IMG/VR virus record: IMGVR_UViG_3300028597_000023 | Span: 1 to 46,417 of that record | DNA: 46,417 bases | Source of the DNA: a virus | Reading direction: 5' to 3' (one strand) | Part shown: positions 23,465 to 31,106 of the stretch, one piece after another | How positions within the stretch are numbered: the first letter of the stretch is position 1 | Layout of the letters: every line of letters starts with the position of its first letter | Notes under the pieces: model-generated | Told to the model about the DNA's origin: nothing | The model's input: the letters and a program-made list of their open reading frames with translations, nothing else | Database searches by the model: none | Position numbers and translations under genes: made by a program

Positions 23465-23914
23465 TTATTTCCCCAAATACGTGACGATATCGTCGTAGGT
23501 CATGGTGGTTGTTTCATTGTTTACAGTAACGTCGAAACCGCCCTTGACCTCAACGATGTAGTAGGAGGCACCGTTGCGCGTGAGGATAATGGAATTGCCC
23601 ATGGTGTTCCCGCCGATTTCGCCACAAAGTTTATGCACGGCATGCAGCGGTGCGTTCAACGTGCGAACGAAAAAGTTGTGGAAATCGTTGGGGTTGGCAA
23701 AGCGATGCACATAACCGTACGTGTCGAAACGCACGATATTCGATTCACCGAAATCAACGGTGACGGTGCCAGTGTATTGCGGCGTCTCGACCACAATATT
23801 CGGGCCGATGAGCGAGGTGAGGGATGTGGCAATACGCACACGGTGTTGCGGATTTTCTTTCAAAAACAATTCGAGGCGTAGCTCGATATTGCGAATCTTT
23901 TTTGCACGGGACAT
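23465..23914 (-). CDS. Hypothetical protein, 149 aa
   Basis: Not recognised. Basic N-terminus (MSRAKKIRNIELRLELFLK), then beta-rich (SNIVRFDTYGYVHRF, ASYYIVEVKGGFDVTVNN). ATG at 23914 has GGAG upstream. A strong terminator precedes it and it starts the operon running to 21001. Confidence 0.7.
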   Translation of the reverse strand: MSRAKKIRNIELRLELFLKENPQHRVRIATSLTSLIGPNIVVETPQYTGTVTVDFGESNIVRFDTYGYVHRFANPNDFHNFFVRTLNAPLHAVHKLCGEIGGNTMGNSIILTRNGASYYIVEVKGGFDVTVNNETTTMTYDDIVTYLGK

Positions 23915-23932
23915 GGCGTTGTCTCCAAACAG

Positions 23933-23960
23933 AAAAAGGGGAGAGCTTTCGCCCTCCCCC
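23933..23960 (-). terminator. Rho-independent terminator after the 476-aa acidic gene
   Basis: Minus strand GGGGAG...GAAA...CTCCCC stem followed by TTTTT: GC-rich stem, GAAA tetraloop and T-run, so a convincing terminator. Confidence 0.8.
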
Positions 23961-23966
23961 GTTTCA

Positions 23967-25397
23967 TTACAGGGAATTGATTACGTCGAGGATTGCAGCA
24001 GCGTTGGAAGCGCGACGTGCAACCGAACCGTCTTTGCTCGAAAGAGCGTAAACGTCGATCATCTTTTGACCGGCGAACATTTGCTGAACGATTTTCACGC
24101 TCAGTTCATATTCGTTTTCGTCTTTGACGATCATGATATTCAGAACACCGTCGTCAAGTTCCGATGCCGAATCATTTGGCAATTCAGCGCGAACACCTTC
24201 CAGCAATTCAACGCGACGGTTGAATTCGGATTCGCTCACGCGTTCATCGTCAATGACTTTGTAAGCCGGTTCAGCTTCGGCAGCGGTTTCGGCTTCGGGC
24301 GCCTGTGCTTCGTTTTGAGCAACGTTCGACGTTTCGCCTTGTGGTTCTTCGGCGAAGGTATCGTCTGCGCTTTCAACGGGGCTTGCAGGGGCTTGCGCGG
24401 TCACTGGTTGAACTGGTGGTTTCTCCCAGTTGATCGGGGCCGGTTCCTGCGCGGCTTGTTCTTCGGCAACAGCAGCGGCCAGCGCTTGCTCTTCGGTTTG
24501 TTCTGGTTTCGATTCCGCTACAGAAGGTTGCAATTCTTCTTCGGGGAAATCGTCGTCGCTGTTTTCGCTTTGCGGTGCCTGTTCACCTTCGCGAATTTGC
24601 GGAACGAGAACGTCTGCGTTTGCGTTTGCATCTTCCTCTTCGAACGAATCGTCTTCGTCGTCGGAATCATTTGCAGGTACAGCCACTGGCGAAACCGGGG
24701 TTTCCGAATCGTCTTCGTCATCCAGATCGTCTTCGTCTTCGTCGGCGTCCGCGAGGATCGGCGAAACTTGCTCTTCTGGTTCTTCGTCGGCAACGTATTC
24801 GTAACCGCCATCGCCATCTTCGAAAATATCGGCGACAGGAATTTGCGTTTCGCTTTCGTTATCCAGCACGGCGAAATATTCGCCTTCGCGTTCAACGATT
24901 TCTTTTACGGTTTCGAGAACGCCGTTAACGTCCACGTCACCGCCCACCAGAATTTCCGGGTCGTCGTGATGTGCTTCGCTATCGTCTTCGTCGTCATCGT
25001 CCACTGGCGGCATGCCCAGCGCTTCGTCATCGTCCAGCAAATCAATCAACGTATCGTGATCGACTTCGTGGCTGGCGATGTAAACCGAAATGATGCCTTC
25101 GTCGGCTTCGGTGATGTAGGTGAAATTCAAACCGAACTCATCGGCGTAATGACGCGCCAATTCTTCCAGCGTGGTTTCCTGCACTGCTTCGCTCAAAAGA
25201 GCGTAATACGGCAGATTCAGTTTCTTCGCGAAAATCGGCGAATGCCGTGGGGTTTCAATGCCGAAAAATTCCGGCTCGAAACGGCGCCAGTCCAGCAGCG
25301 CTTCGGTGCTGGTCGAAAGCGCGTTGTCGATTACGCGGCGGAAAATGTTTTTGCTATCCAGTTGGGCAGCGGTTTGCAGGAACGAAATGCTATTCAT
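23967..25397 (-). CDS. Large acidic protein of unknown function, 476 aa
   Basis: Function unknown. The first ~130 residues and the last ~80 look folded; the middle (about 150-370) is a low-complexity Glu/Asp/Pro/Ala/Gln region with stretches such as DEDEDDLDDEDD. A linker of this sort may separate two domains. ATG at 25397 has GGAG eight nt upstream; the frame extends to 25442 but through a hairpin. Its expression unit ends at the 23933-23960 terminator. Confidence 0.8.
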   Translation of the reverse strand: MNSISFLQTAAQLDSKNIFRRVIDNALSTSTEALLDWRRFEPEFFGIETPRHSPIFAKKLNLPYYALLSEAVQETTLEELARHYADEFGLNFTYITEADEGIISVYIASHEVDHDTLIDLLDDDEALGMPPVDDDDEDDSEAHHDDPEILVGGDVDVNGVLETVKEIVEREGEYFAVLDNESETQIPVADIFEDGDGGYEYVADEEPEEQVSPILADADEDEDDLDDEDDSETPVSPVAVPANDSDDEDDSFEEEDANANADVLVPQIREGEQAPQSENSDDDFPEEELQPSVAESKPEQTEEQALAAAVAEEQAAQEPAPINWEKPPVQPVTAQAPASPVESADDTFAEEPQGETSNVAQNEAQAPEAETAAEAEPAYKVIDDERVSESEFNRRVELLEGVRAELPNDSASELDDGVLNIMIVKDENEYELSVKIVQQMFAGQKMIDVYALSSKDGSVARRASNAAAILDVINSL

Positions 25398-25418
25398 GGT
25401 GGAATCTCCGAAAATATA

Positions 25419-25440
25419 GGGCGAGTTAATTAACCCGCCC
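25419..25440 (-). terminator. Hairpin between 582-aa and 476-aa genes
   Basis: Stem GGGCG...CGCCC around a GTTAATTAAC core, 20 nt after the stop at 25460. Followed by TATATTTT: a plausible terminator, or a 5' hairpin for the next gene. Confidence 0.5.
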
Positions 25441-25459
25441 AAAGTGGTGGATGCTGCAA

Positions 25460-27208
25460 TTATTCGCCGCGCTTGTCTTCTTCTACCAGAATTTGCAGGG
25501 CGTCCAGATCAACGTTCGAACGTGCGGCTGCGGTTTTCACGTTTACCAGCAGAACCGAACCATCAGGTTTCAGACCGCCCAGCGCGTAATCTTCACCGTC
25601 GATAACGATAGTCATGCCCGGTTCGATTTCGTATTCAACGGCGTCGAATGCTTCTTGCGAAGCGTACCAGCGAGTTACAAAACCGGTCATGGTTTTGGTC
25701 GGGAACAATTTCGACAAACGACCTACACCCGATTCAACCAGTTGAGTAGCGTCTTCGGGGAATGCGATTTCTGCCGGTTCTTCGTCCGGGAAATCTGCAT
25801 CATCTTCGGATTCGTCTTCGTCGTCGGCGTCGTCAGCGTCGGAATCGTCTTCGTCCGGGAAATCTGCATCATCGTCGTCCGATGCAACAACCGGATTTGG
25901 CGCGTCTTCTTCTTCGTCGTCTTCGTCGTCTTCGTCAGCCAGTTCGGACGGGTTGAAATCGTCGCCATTCAGTTTTGCTTTTGGGTTGCCTTTTGGAGCA
26001 GGCGTGCCGCTGGCCTGTTCTTCCATGTTTGCACGGAAGGCTTCGATTTTCGATTTCACCAATGCAGCCGGGGCGTCAGCGGTGTGAATCTGGAACGAAA
26101 TGGTTGCAATTTGATCTTCGTATTGCACCAGCGAACCAGAAACATCAACGTCGTACGCATCAGCCAATGCAGCACGTACAGCTTTTTCCAGCAGATCGCG
26201 AACATCGGCAACGGTGTCGTAATCGAACGCGCCAACTTCCACGATTTGGCTAACTGGTTCTGGCGCCGGACGTTGACGCGGAACAGCACCACCTTTTTTC
26301 TCGGACAGTTCACCGGTGTAAATGAAGCCGCGACCTTTACGCGCAACATCAGCAACCGAGAAACGGAAACCTTTGTTGGTTTCAACGGTGTCGTCTTTGA
26401 AAGTTTTTTCAACAACGTGCGTAACGTCACCAACGGCAATGTTTTTGCCTTTCAGGTCAGCACGTTTGATCGGTGCCGGGGCACGCGAAGGTTTTGCATC
26501 AGCAGCTTTTGCAGCAGGCGTTGGAGCCGGTGCGTTTGCAGCTTTGTACTCGGCGGTTTCCAGAACGTATTTACCGCCAACGTTGCGGATTTCGCCGGTT
26601 TCGCCTTTGTAGCCTTTATCGGTTTTGAACTTTTCACCGGTAACGGTGGAAACGATGGTGTGCAGTTTGCCGTCGATACGGATTTTCAAACCACCGGCTT
26701 TTACAGCAGGACGGATATCGGCGTTGGTAACAGTGCTACCGGCATCAGCAGGTTTTGCTTTTGCACGAGCGCCGCCAGCTACTTTTGGTGCTGGTGCGGC
26801 TGCGCCTTCGGTAACGTAACCACGGCCTTTACGCGAAACATTGGCGATTTCAACAACGGAACCGTCTTCCAGCGTAATCATGCCGGTACGACGTGCAACT
26901 TTCACCACGGCGAGGCCGTCGATTTTCCGACCGTCGATTTCGTCAAGGGTGACGGCGGTTGCAGTACGTTCGGCGGGCTTGCGGGAATTTTCAGCAGGAG
27001 CGGCAGAACCGGCTTTTGCTTTTCCAGCGCCAGCAGCAGTAACGAACAGGCCGCGACCTTTTTTGCGCAGATCGGCAATGTTGTATTCGTTGCCTTCTTC
27101 GGTGCGCACGATGCCTTTCGTGTTCAATTGCTTGAGAATGGTTTCTTGATGAACGCCTTTACGCGATTCAACGTTCAGTTTCTTACCAACGAATTCGGTG
27201 TTAGCCAT
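25460..27208 (-). CDS. Repeat-built protein with four KGRG-type modules, 582 aa
   Basis: No family recognised. Four related modules of ~35-45 residues at about 23-56, 98-132, 170-216 and 250-298, each a short beta-hairpin-like G-x-I/V...D/EG pattern; three end in I/VADx-xRKGRG-F/L/Y (the third lacks KGRG). Ala/Pro/Lys-rich linkers separate them. The pattern recalls small SH3/KOW-like modules, unproven. A single domain (~320-395), an acidic Asp/Glu region (~410-460) and a C-terminal beta domain (LFPTKTMTGFVTRWYASQE) follow. ATG at 27208 sits right after leader copy C, so it is likely an early gene from promoter C. Confidence 0.85.
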   Translation of the reverse strand: MANTEFVGKKLNVESRKGVHQETILKQLNTKGIVRTEEGNEYNIADLRKKGRGLFVTAAGAGKAKAGSAAPAENSRKPAERTATAVTLDEIDGRKIDGLAVVKVARRTGMITLEDGSVVEIANVSRKGRGYVTEGAAAPAPKVAGGARAKAKPADAGSTVTNADIRPAVKAGGLKIRIDGKLHTIVSTVTGEKFKTDKGYKGETGEIRNVGGKYVLETAEYKAANAPAPTPAAKAADAKPSRAPAPIKRADLKGKNIAVGDVTHVVEKTFKDDTVETNKGFRFSVADVARKGRGFIYTGELSEKKGGAVPRQRPAPEPVSQIVEVGAFDYDTVADVRDLLEKAVRAALADAYDVDVSGSLVQYEDQIATISFQIHTADAPAALVKSKIEAFRANMEEQASGTPAPKGNPKAKLNGDDFNPSELADEDDEDDEEEDAPNPVVASDDDDADFPDEDDSDADDADDEDESEDDADFPDEEPAEIAFPEDATQLVESGVGRLSKLFPTKTMTGFVTRWYASQEAFDAVEYEIEPGMTIVIDGEDYALGGLKPDGSVLLVNVKTAAARSNVDLDALQILVEEDKRGE

Positions 27209-27212
27209 GGTG

Positions 27213-27236
27213 TCAACTTCCTTTAGGGTGTGAGTA
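27213..27236 (-). repeat. Repeated leader element, copy C
   Basis: Copy C of the 24-nt leader (two changes from A and B), ending in the ribosome binding site AAAGGAAG of the gene starting at 27208. Begins 32 nt after the -10 box at 27269. Confidence 0.75.
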
Positions 27237-27268
27237 GATTTCTGAATGGGTGCAGTTTTCGAGGTTCC

Positions 27269-27297
27269 AATCTAACAAAGGGTTCGAATGGCGTCAA
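27269..27297 (-). promoter_or_regulatory. Sigma70-like promoter C
   Basis: Minus strand TTGACG (27292-27297), 17-nt spacer, TAGATT (27269-27274). 5/6 and 4/6 consensus matches with perfect spacing. Drives the 582-aa gene. Confidence 0.75.
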
Positions 27298-27350
27298 GCG
27301 TTAATGCCCGTTGAATCCCATTGCGCCGTTCATTCGTTTCCGATACCCCT

Positions 27351-27398
27351 TCATTCGGTTGCTGTATGCGTATGCCTATATAAGGCAGCGAACGCCAT
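27351..27398 (-). CDS. Possible 15-aa leader peptide
   Basis: ATG at 27398 sits right after leader copy B, whose AAGG is eight nt away. The product would be MAFAALYRHTHTATE. The frame contains GCCTTATATAGGC, a short hairpin. Whether it is translated is unknown. Confidence 0.3.
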   Translation of the reverse strand: MAFAALYRHTHTATE

Positions 27399-27422
27399 TC
27401 AACTTCCCTTATGGTGTGAGTA
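27399..27422 (-). repeat. Repeated leader element, copy B
   Basis: Identical to copy A. Its SD-like part leads to the 15-codon frame at 27398, not a long gene. Begins 34 nt after the -10 box at 27457. Confidence 0.75.
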
Positions 27423-27456
27423 TTAAACCGGAAGCTCGAAACGTCACGGGTGATTC

Positions 27457-27485
27457 AATGTATCAAAGGCACCTAGTGGCGTCAA
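27457..27485 (-). promoter_or_regulatory. Sigma70-like promoter B
   Basis: Minus strand TTGACG (27480-27485), 17-nt spacer, TACATT (27457-27462). Together with promoter C it makes tandem promoters in the 310-nt gap before the 582-aa gene. TGGCGTCAAGC on the plus strand is shared by both -35 regions. Confidence 0.7.
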
Positions 27486-27518
27486 GCCAGTATCCGCACC
27501 AAAGGCCCTATAGGCCGG

Positions 27519-28328
27519 TCATTCGTCGGTCGTAGTGGGCACCGTAGCGTTATGTAAGGTAAGCAACGCCCGTTGCATAGCCTTTGCGTCACGGTTTCGA
27601 ATGTCCAACGTATTACGCAACAAACTAGCTTGCGGTAGCGTAACAACGTTCTCAACTGCATAGTCTGCATTGATTTGAACCAAAGCAGATTCAACCTGTT
27701 TCAATGCTTCGACTTCATCATAGATGTTGTTTACAACCATGGACGGAATCGTCAGCTTTCTACGTGCACCCTTTCCAACTGCAATCAAAGCCGTGCCGTT
27801 CAAAACGTTCGCGGGCGTTTCCGCGTAGTTTGTCGAACTGATGCGCAGCAATTTGATTCGGCCCGACAGCAAACAAAGAACAGGGATGTTCAACATTTGC
27901 GGTGGAGCGTGTCGCGTTGCGCCTTTATGTGTAGGAACATCGTTACGTTCGATCACTGCGCGCCATGGTGCGGCCACGAAATTTTTCGTAGGCGACTGCG
28001 GTACAACAATTTCTAAACGCGTGAAAACCTTGGTCATAGTTTTCAGAAACGCGAATGGTTCGGCACCGATATGGGGAATGGGTTCGTTCGTTCGGATGAA
28101 CATGTAAGGAGGGGGCAACGGTAATTCGGGAGATTCGAGGGGAAGAGCGACAACGTTGTCATCTTTCAAAACAATGCGGCAACCCATCGAAAGAATTGAG
28201 TTGACCACGAAATTGTACGTCACCGCACCCGAACTGAATTGGTACATGGCTTCCATGTCCCGAACAAAGTCTTTGAGGGTGATTGTGCCGTTAAGGATGT
28301 TACGGATAACGCCACTGGCATTAATCAT
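27519..28328 (-). CDS. Hypothetical protein, 269 aa
   Basis: Not recognised. Helical N-terminus (MINASGVIRNILNGTITLKD), a Pro-rich turn (LPLPPPYMF), then mixed beta/alpha to a helical C-terminus. ATG at 28328 has GGGG upstream. It follows the terminator of the Ala/Lys-rich gene and precedes the promoter region at 27457, so it may be a single-gene unit. Confidence 0.75.
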   Translation of the reverse strand: MINASGVIRNILNGTITLKDFVRDMEAMYQFSSGAVTYNFVVNSILSMGCRIVLKDDNVVALPLESPELPLPPPYMFIRTNEPIPHIGAEPFAFLKTMTKVFTRLEIVVPQSPTKNFVAAPWRAVIERNDVPTHKGATRHAPPQMLNIPVLCLLSGRIKLLRISSTNYAETPANVLNGTALIAVGKGARRKLTIPSMVVNNIYDEVEALKQVESALVQINADYAVENVVTLPQASLLRNTLDIRNRDAKAMQRALLTLHNATVPTTTDE

Positions 28329-28348
28329 GTGAAAACCCCACCAGAAAA

Positions 28349-28381
28349 TAAAAAAGGCGACCCATTTCTAGGCCGCCTTTC
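28349..28381 (-). terminator. Rho-independent terminator after the Ala/Lys-rich gene
   Basis: Stem GAAAGGCG / CGCCTTT with a T-run (TTTTTTATTTT) on the minus strand, 25 nt after the stop at 28406. Confidence 0.75.
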
Positions 28382-28405
28382 GTGCGTGTAAAGCCTGATT
28401 AAATC

Positions 28406-28969
28406 TTAGGCTTTGGCAGCTTTGGCCGGAGCAGCTTTCGGCGCTTTGGCGACGGCGGCAGCTTTCACTTTCGGAGTACCAGCTTTGGTAACACCGACAG
28501 CGACAGGGGCAGCGGCAACCGGTGCAGCAGCTTTGGCGACGGCAGCTTTCGGCGCAGCTTTGGCAGCAGCTTTGGCAGCAGCTTTTGCAGCCTTGGCTTT
28601 TTCCTTGGCGATGCGATCAGCTTCTTTCTGCTTGGCAGCGGCTTTGTCGTCAGCAGCTTTTTTGCGAGCGGCTTCTTTTTCTTCTTTCTGAATGCGGGCG
28701 ATGTTGGCTTTGCTATCACCGATTTCCACGGTCAGAATGGTGATAACTTTTTCCAGTTGCTCAACGTTGCCAGCAGCGGCTTTTTGCGAAGCCTGTGCGA
28801 TTTTCGGAGCGGAAGCCAGAACCAGTTTGCCTTGGGTTTTGACTTGAGCCTGAGCGGCTTTCAGTTGAGCTTTGGTATCAGCCAGAGCAGCTTCTTGACC
28901 GACCAGAATTTTGCGAGCGGCGGCAACGGCTTTGGAATCTTTTACAACTGGTTTGGTAACGGTAGTCAT
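28406..28969 (-). CDS. Ala/Lys-rich coiled-coil protein, 187 aa
   Basis: Residues ~10-125 form a long predicted helix/coiled coil (LADTKAQLKAAQAQVKTQ and following). Residues ~120-187 are almost only Ala, Lys, Pro and Val (KAAAKAAAKAAPKAAV), the composition of histone H1 tails and of H1-like proteins in Pseudomonas. Likely a nucleic-acid-condensing or scaffolding protein; no specific function can be given. ATG at 28969 has AGGAAA upstream and a strong terminator follows. Confidence 0.8.
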   Translation of the reverse strand: MTTVTKPVVKDSKAVAAARKILVGQEAALADTKAQLKAAQAQVKTQGKLVLASAPKIAQASQKAAAGNVEQLEKVITILTVEIGDSKANIARIQKEEKEAARKKAADDKAAAKQKEADRIAKEKAKAAKAAAKAAAKAAPKAAVAKAAAPVAAAPVAVGVTKAGTPKVKAAAVAKAPKAAPAKAAKA

Positions 28970-29027
28970 GATCGTATTTCCTGTTTTCTAAATGGCACAA
29001 TTGCCGTGGGGTGTTATGTAGTGGGGC

Positions 29028-29879
29028 CTACATTCCTAGAACTGTTTTGCGGAGTGCATACAGTCCATGTTTTTCGCAGATGCGCGCAAAGGTTTTTGAA
29101 TCAACTTCACCAACACGCGTATCCAAATGTGAAGCATCGTACAACTCTGTGCGAATTGTAATCAGCTTACGATTCAGTTTCAACCTTTTTCGCAACTGTT
29201 GTTCATTTACAGTTTTTCTAAAGGCCGGTGGAAACTTTTCGTACGGGATATCTTCGGCACAGCGGTATTCATCGAACCATTTCTGCGCCGTTTTGATTCC
29301 AACACCCGGTACGCCAATGATGTTGTCGATCTTATCCCCGTCCAGCATGAGGAAATCGACCATCTGTTTTGCCCTGAATCCGAATATATCTTTACAGTTT
29401 TTGCGAGTGACGATTCCTTTGTTCGGGTTAATCAGTTTCACATGCTTGTTTACCAAAAGCGCTGCGAAATCTTTATCCGATGAAAGGATATAAGCGGGGC
29501 CGTCGTGATTGACAGCAACGCCGCCAATAATGTCGTCGCCTTCAATACCGCGTTTACCAACGATGGTGATTCCGTAAGCCTGTAACAGCTTAATTACGAT
29601 TGGAATCTGCGCGTCGATGGCCGCAACAATCTCAGGCTTTTTGTCACGAGTGCCCTTGTATTCAGGATAAATCTCGTGGCGGAAATTTTTACCGTGTACG
29701 TCGAACACAACGACACAGTGTTTCGCGTTCACTTCGCGAATTTGTTTCAACAGGATCGAAAAGAAACCGACGACAGCATTCGTTGGCGTTCCTTTTTTGT
29801 CATGCATCGGGCGTTTGTCAGTCGCGTAGTGTGCGCGATACATGGCGTTGGTGCCGTCAACGGAAAGCAGCGTGCTCAT
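29028..29879 (-). CDS. 5'-3' exonuclease (FEN / T4 RNase H family), 283 aa
   Basis: Removes RNA primers and 5' flaps. Metal-binding acids: SVDGTNAMYRAHY at the N-terminus (D8), FDVHGKNFRHEIYPEYKGTR, GIEGDDIIGG, SSDKDFAAL and a DFLMLDGDKIDNIIGVPGVG helix-hairpin-helix. Length fits phage enzymes (~300). ATG at 29879 overlaps the previous stop (ATGA). Two ACTGTAAA motifs lie inside (29206, 29391). Its strand and neighbours place it in the replication operon. Confidence 0.92.
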   Translation of the reverse strand: MSTLLSVDGTNAMYRAHYATDKRPMHDKKGTPTNAVVGFFSILLKQIREVNAKHCVVVFDVHGKNFRHEIYPEYKGTRDKKPEIVAAIDAQIPIVIKLLQAYGITIVGKRGIEGDDIIGGVAVNHDGPAYILSSDKDFAALLVNKHVKLINPNKGIVTRKNCKDIFGFRAKQMVDFLMLDGDKIDNIIGVPGVGIKTAQKWFDEYRCAEDIPYEKFPPAFRKTVNEQQLRKRLKLNRKLITIRTELYDASHLDTRVGEVDSKTFARICEKHGLYALRKTVLGM

Positions 29880-30292
29880 TCGTCGTCCTTGTAGGCTCGA
29901 TCCTTTGGAAATTCACGAGGGACATTTAGCAAATCGCTTTCATCAAGGATCAGCCGCGTGCCTCTGTGAGCTTCACGGAATTTTTTCGAGCTACGTATCA
30001 AGTTTTGAACCAGCCGTTCCCGATTGTAGGGAGCAGCCACGAAATAGGTGCCGTCAATCTCACCAAATGCTACGTGCGATTTCGCTACGTCATTTTTCAA
30101 GATTTCAATAACGGCGTCGGTGTGCTTCGGTGGTGCAATGATCGTGTAGTTACGCCACGTGCGAACCTCTTTCGGCTCACGACAAGTCAGCAGCTTCAAC
30201 GTCATTGTGAACGCATCGCCTGTACCTGCATGAAACGAAGACAAAAAACTTTCGCCGTTTGTTCTGCTTCGCGTGTGTCGAGTAACGTACAT
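29876..30292 (-). CDS. Hypothetical protein, 138 aa
   Basis: Not recognised. Basic N-terminus, then TWRNYTIIAPPKHTDAVIEI and FGEIDGTYFVAAPYNRERLV; ends acidic. ATG at 30292 has GGGAG nine nt upstream. Coupled to the 5' nuclease by an ATGA overlap, so it may be a partner of it. Confidence 0.7.
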   Translation of the reverse strand: MYVTRHTRSRTNGESFLSSFHAGTGDAFTMTLKLLTCREPKEVRTWRNYTIIAPPKHTDAVIEILKNDVAKSHVAFGEIDGTYFVAAPYNRERLVQNLIRSSKKFREAHRGTRLILDESDLLNVPREFPKDRAYKDDE

Positions 30293-30306
30293 GATCGGTT
30301 CTCCCG

Positions 30307-30735
30307 CTAGTGATCCAGAATTAGAAATGACGGTGTGTCGTCAAACCCTCGTTCACGAATACGGACGTGGGCGCGATGGCGTCCAGCTTTGTCGGTGCGG
30401 GAATAAATTTGCAGGATTAGAATTTCGCCAGCCAGTGTTTCGATCAGATACGTCGGTATTCTGTGTCGAGTCAGAGGGGCGTAAATCCAAAAGGAATATG
30501 TCCTTTCGAAATCCCGCATATGGACTTTGTGATTTTTATCCCACGGCCAAGGTTGACCGTCGAACGTCACTTCCGCGCCGTTGTTCTCTTTGTGCCATCG
30601 TTCTACAAAATTAGCACGTTCAGTTTTAGAACGTTCGTTGTAGTTCAGGTGCAGCGCACTCAGCGGGCGGGTGAAGCATTTCTTACCGTCATCGTACAGC
30701 AGTTCGTCGTTACGCCGATTTATCCAGACTCTCAT
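30307..30735 (-). CDS. Hypothetical protein, 142 aa
   Basis: Not recognised. Arg- and Trp-rich (WHKENNGAEVTFDGQPWPWD), mixed beta. ATG at 30735 has GAGG six nt upstream and lies 26 nt inside the previous gene. Confidence 0.7.
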   Translation of the reverse strand: MRVWINRRNDELLYDDGKKCFTRPLSALHLNYNERSKTERANFVERWHKENNGAEVTFDGQPWPWDKNHKVHMRDFERTYSFWIYAPLTRHRIPTYLIETLAGEILILQIYSRTDKAGRHRAHVRIRERGFDDTPSFLILDH

Positions 30736-31048
30736 CGGTAGCCTCGGTATTTTCGAGTGTGTACAGATGGTAAGTTTTATCTACCACTTCCATCGGTGTG
30801 GTGTGTACTGCAAAAGCATTCGCGTAAACGTACATACGCTTAGGAATGGTTTTGTTTTTGATTGCACGCAATGCAACGCTTTTACAAGCACGGGTGGCGC
30901 CTGCTTCAATCGTTTCCATGGTGTCTTCGGTGATTTCCCGTGGTTCGCCTTTTGCGTCAAACAGGAAAGCCCAGTAATACGCCAACTGCATGTCAGTCAT
31001 CAAACCGTGCAGAATTCGCGTGTTTTCTTTGCTCATGGTTGTGTCCAT
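30710..31048 (-). CDS. Hypothetical protein, 112 aa
   Basis: Not recognised. Helical, with RACKSVALRAIKNKTIPKRM as a basic middle. Two ATGs (31048, 31036) are possible; neither has a good ribosome binding site. An ACTGTAAA motif and a hairpin precede it. Confidence 0.65.
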   Translation of the reverse strand: MDTTMSKENTRILHGLMTDMQLAYYWAFLFDAKGEPREITEDTMETIEAGATRACKSVALRAIKNKTIPKRMYVYANAFAVHTTPMEVVDKTYHLYTLENTEATDESLDKSA

Positions 31049-31061
31049 AGTGAATGTTTGA

Positions 31062-31095
31062 AATGGTGGCAGTTTTATTATTCGCTACCACCATT
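31062..31095 (-). terminator. Hairpin before the 112-aa gene
   Basis: 11-bp stem AATGGTGGTAG / CTGCCACCATT (one mismatch) with a 12-nt loop, in the gap after the gene ending at 31107 and right after an ACTGTAAA motif. Confidence 0.5.
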
Positions 31096-31096
31096 C

Positions 31097-31104
31097 TTTA
31101 CAGT
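31097..31104 (-). promoter_or_regulatory. ACTGTAAA motif before the 112-aa gene
   Basis: Minus strand AAAACTGTAAAGAATGG, three nt after the stop at 31107, 48 nt before the start at 31048. Confidence 0.5.
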
Positions 31105-31106
31105 TT

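Noticed and set aside
23721-27226. Long plus-strand frames opposite the 476-aa and 582-aa genes
   Set aside because: They mirror the minus genes in an antisense frame, have no ribosome binding sites and give Phe/Arg/Val-rich products typical of the complement of Glu/Ala/Lys codons.
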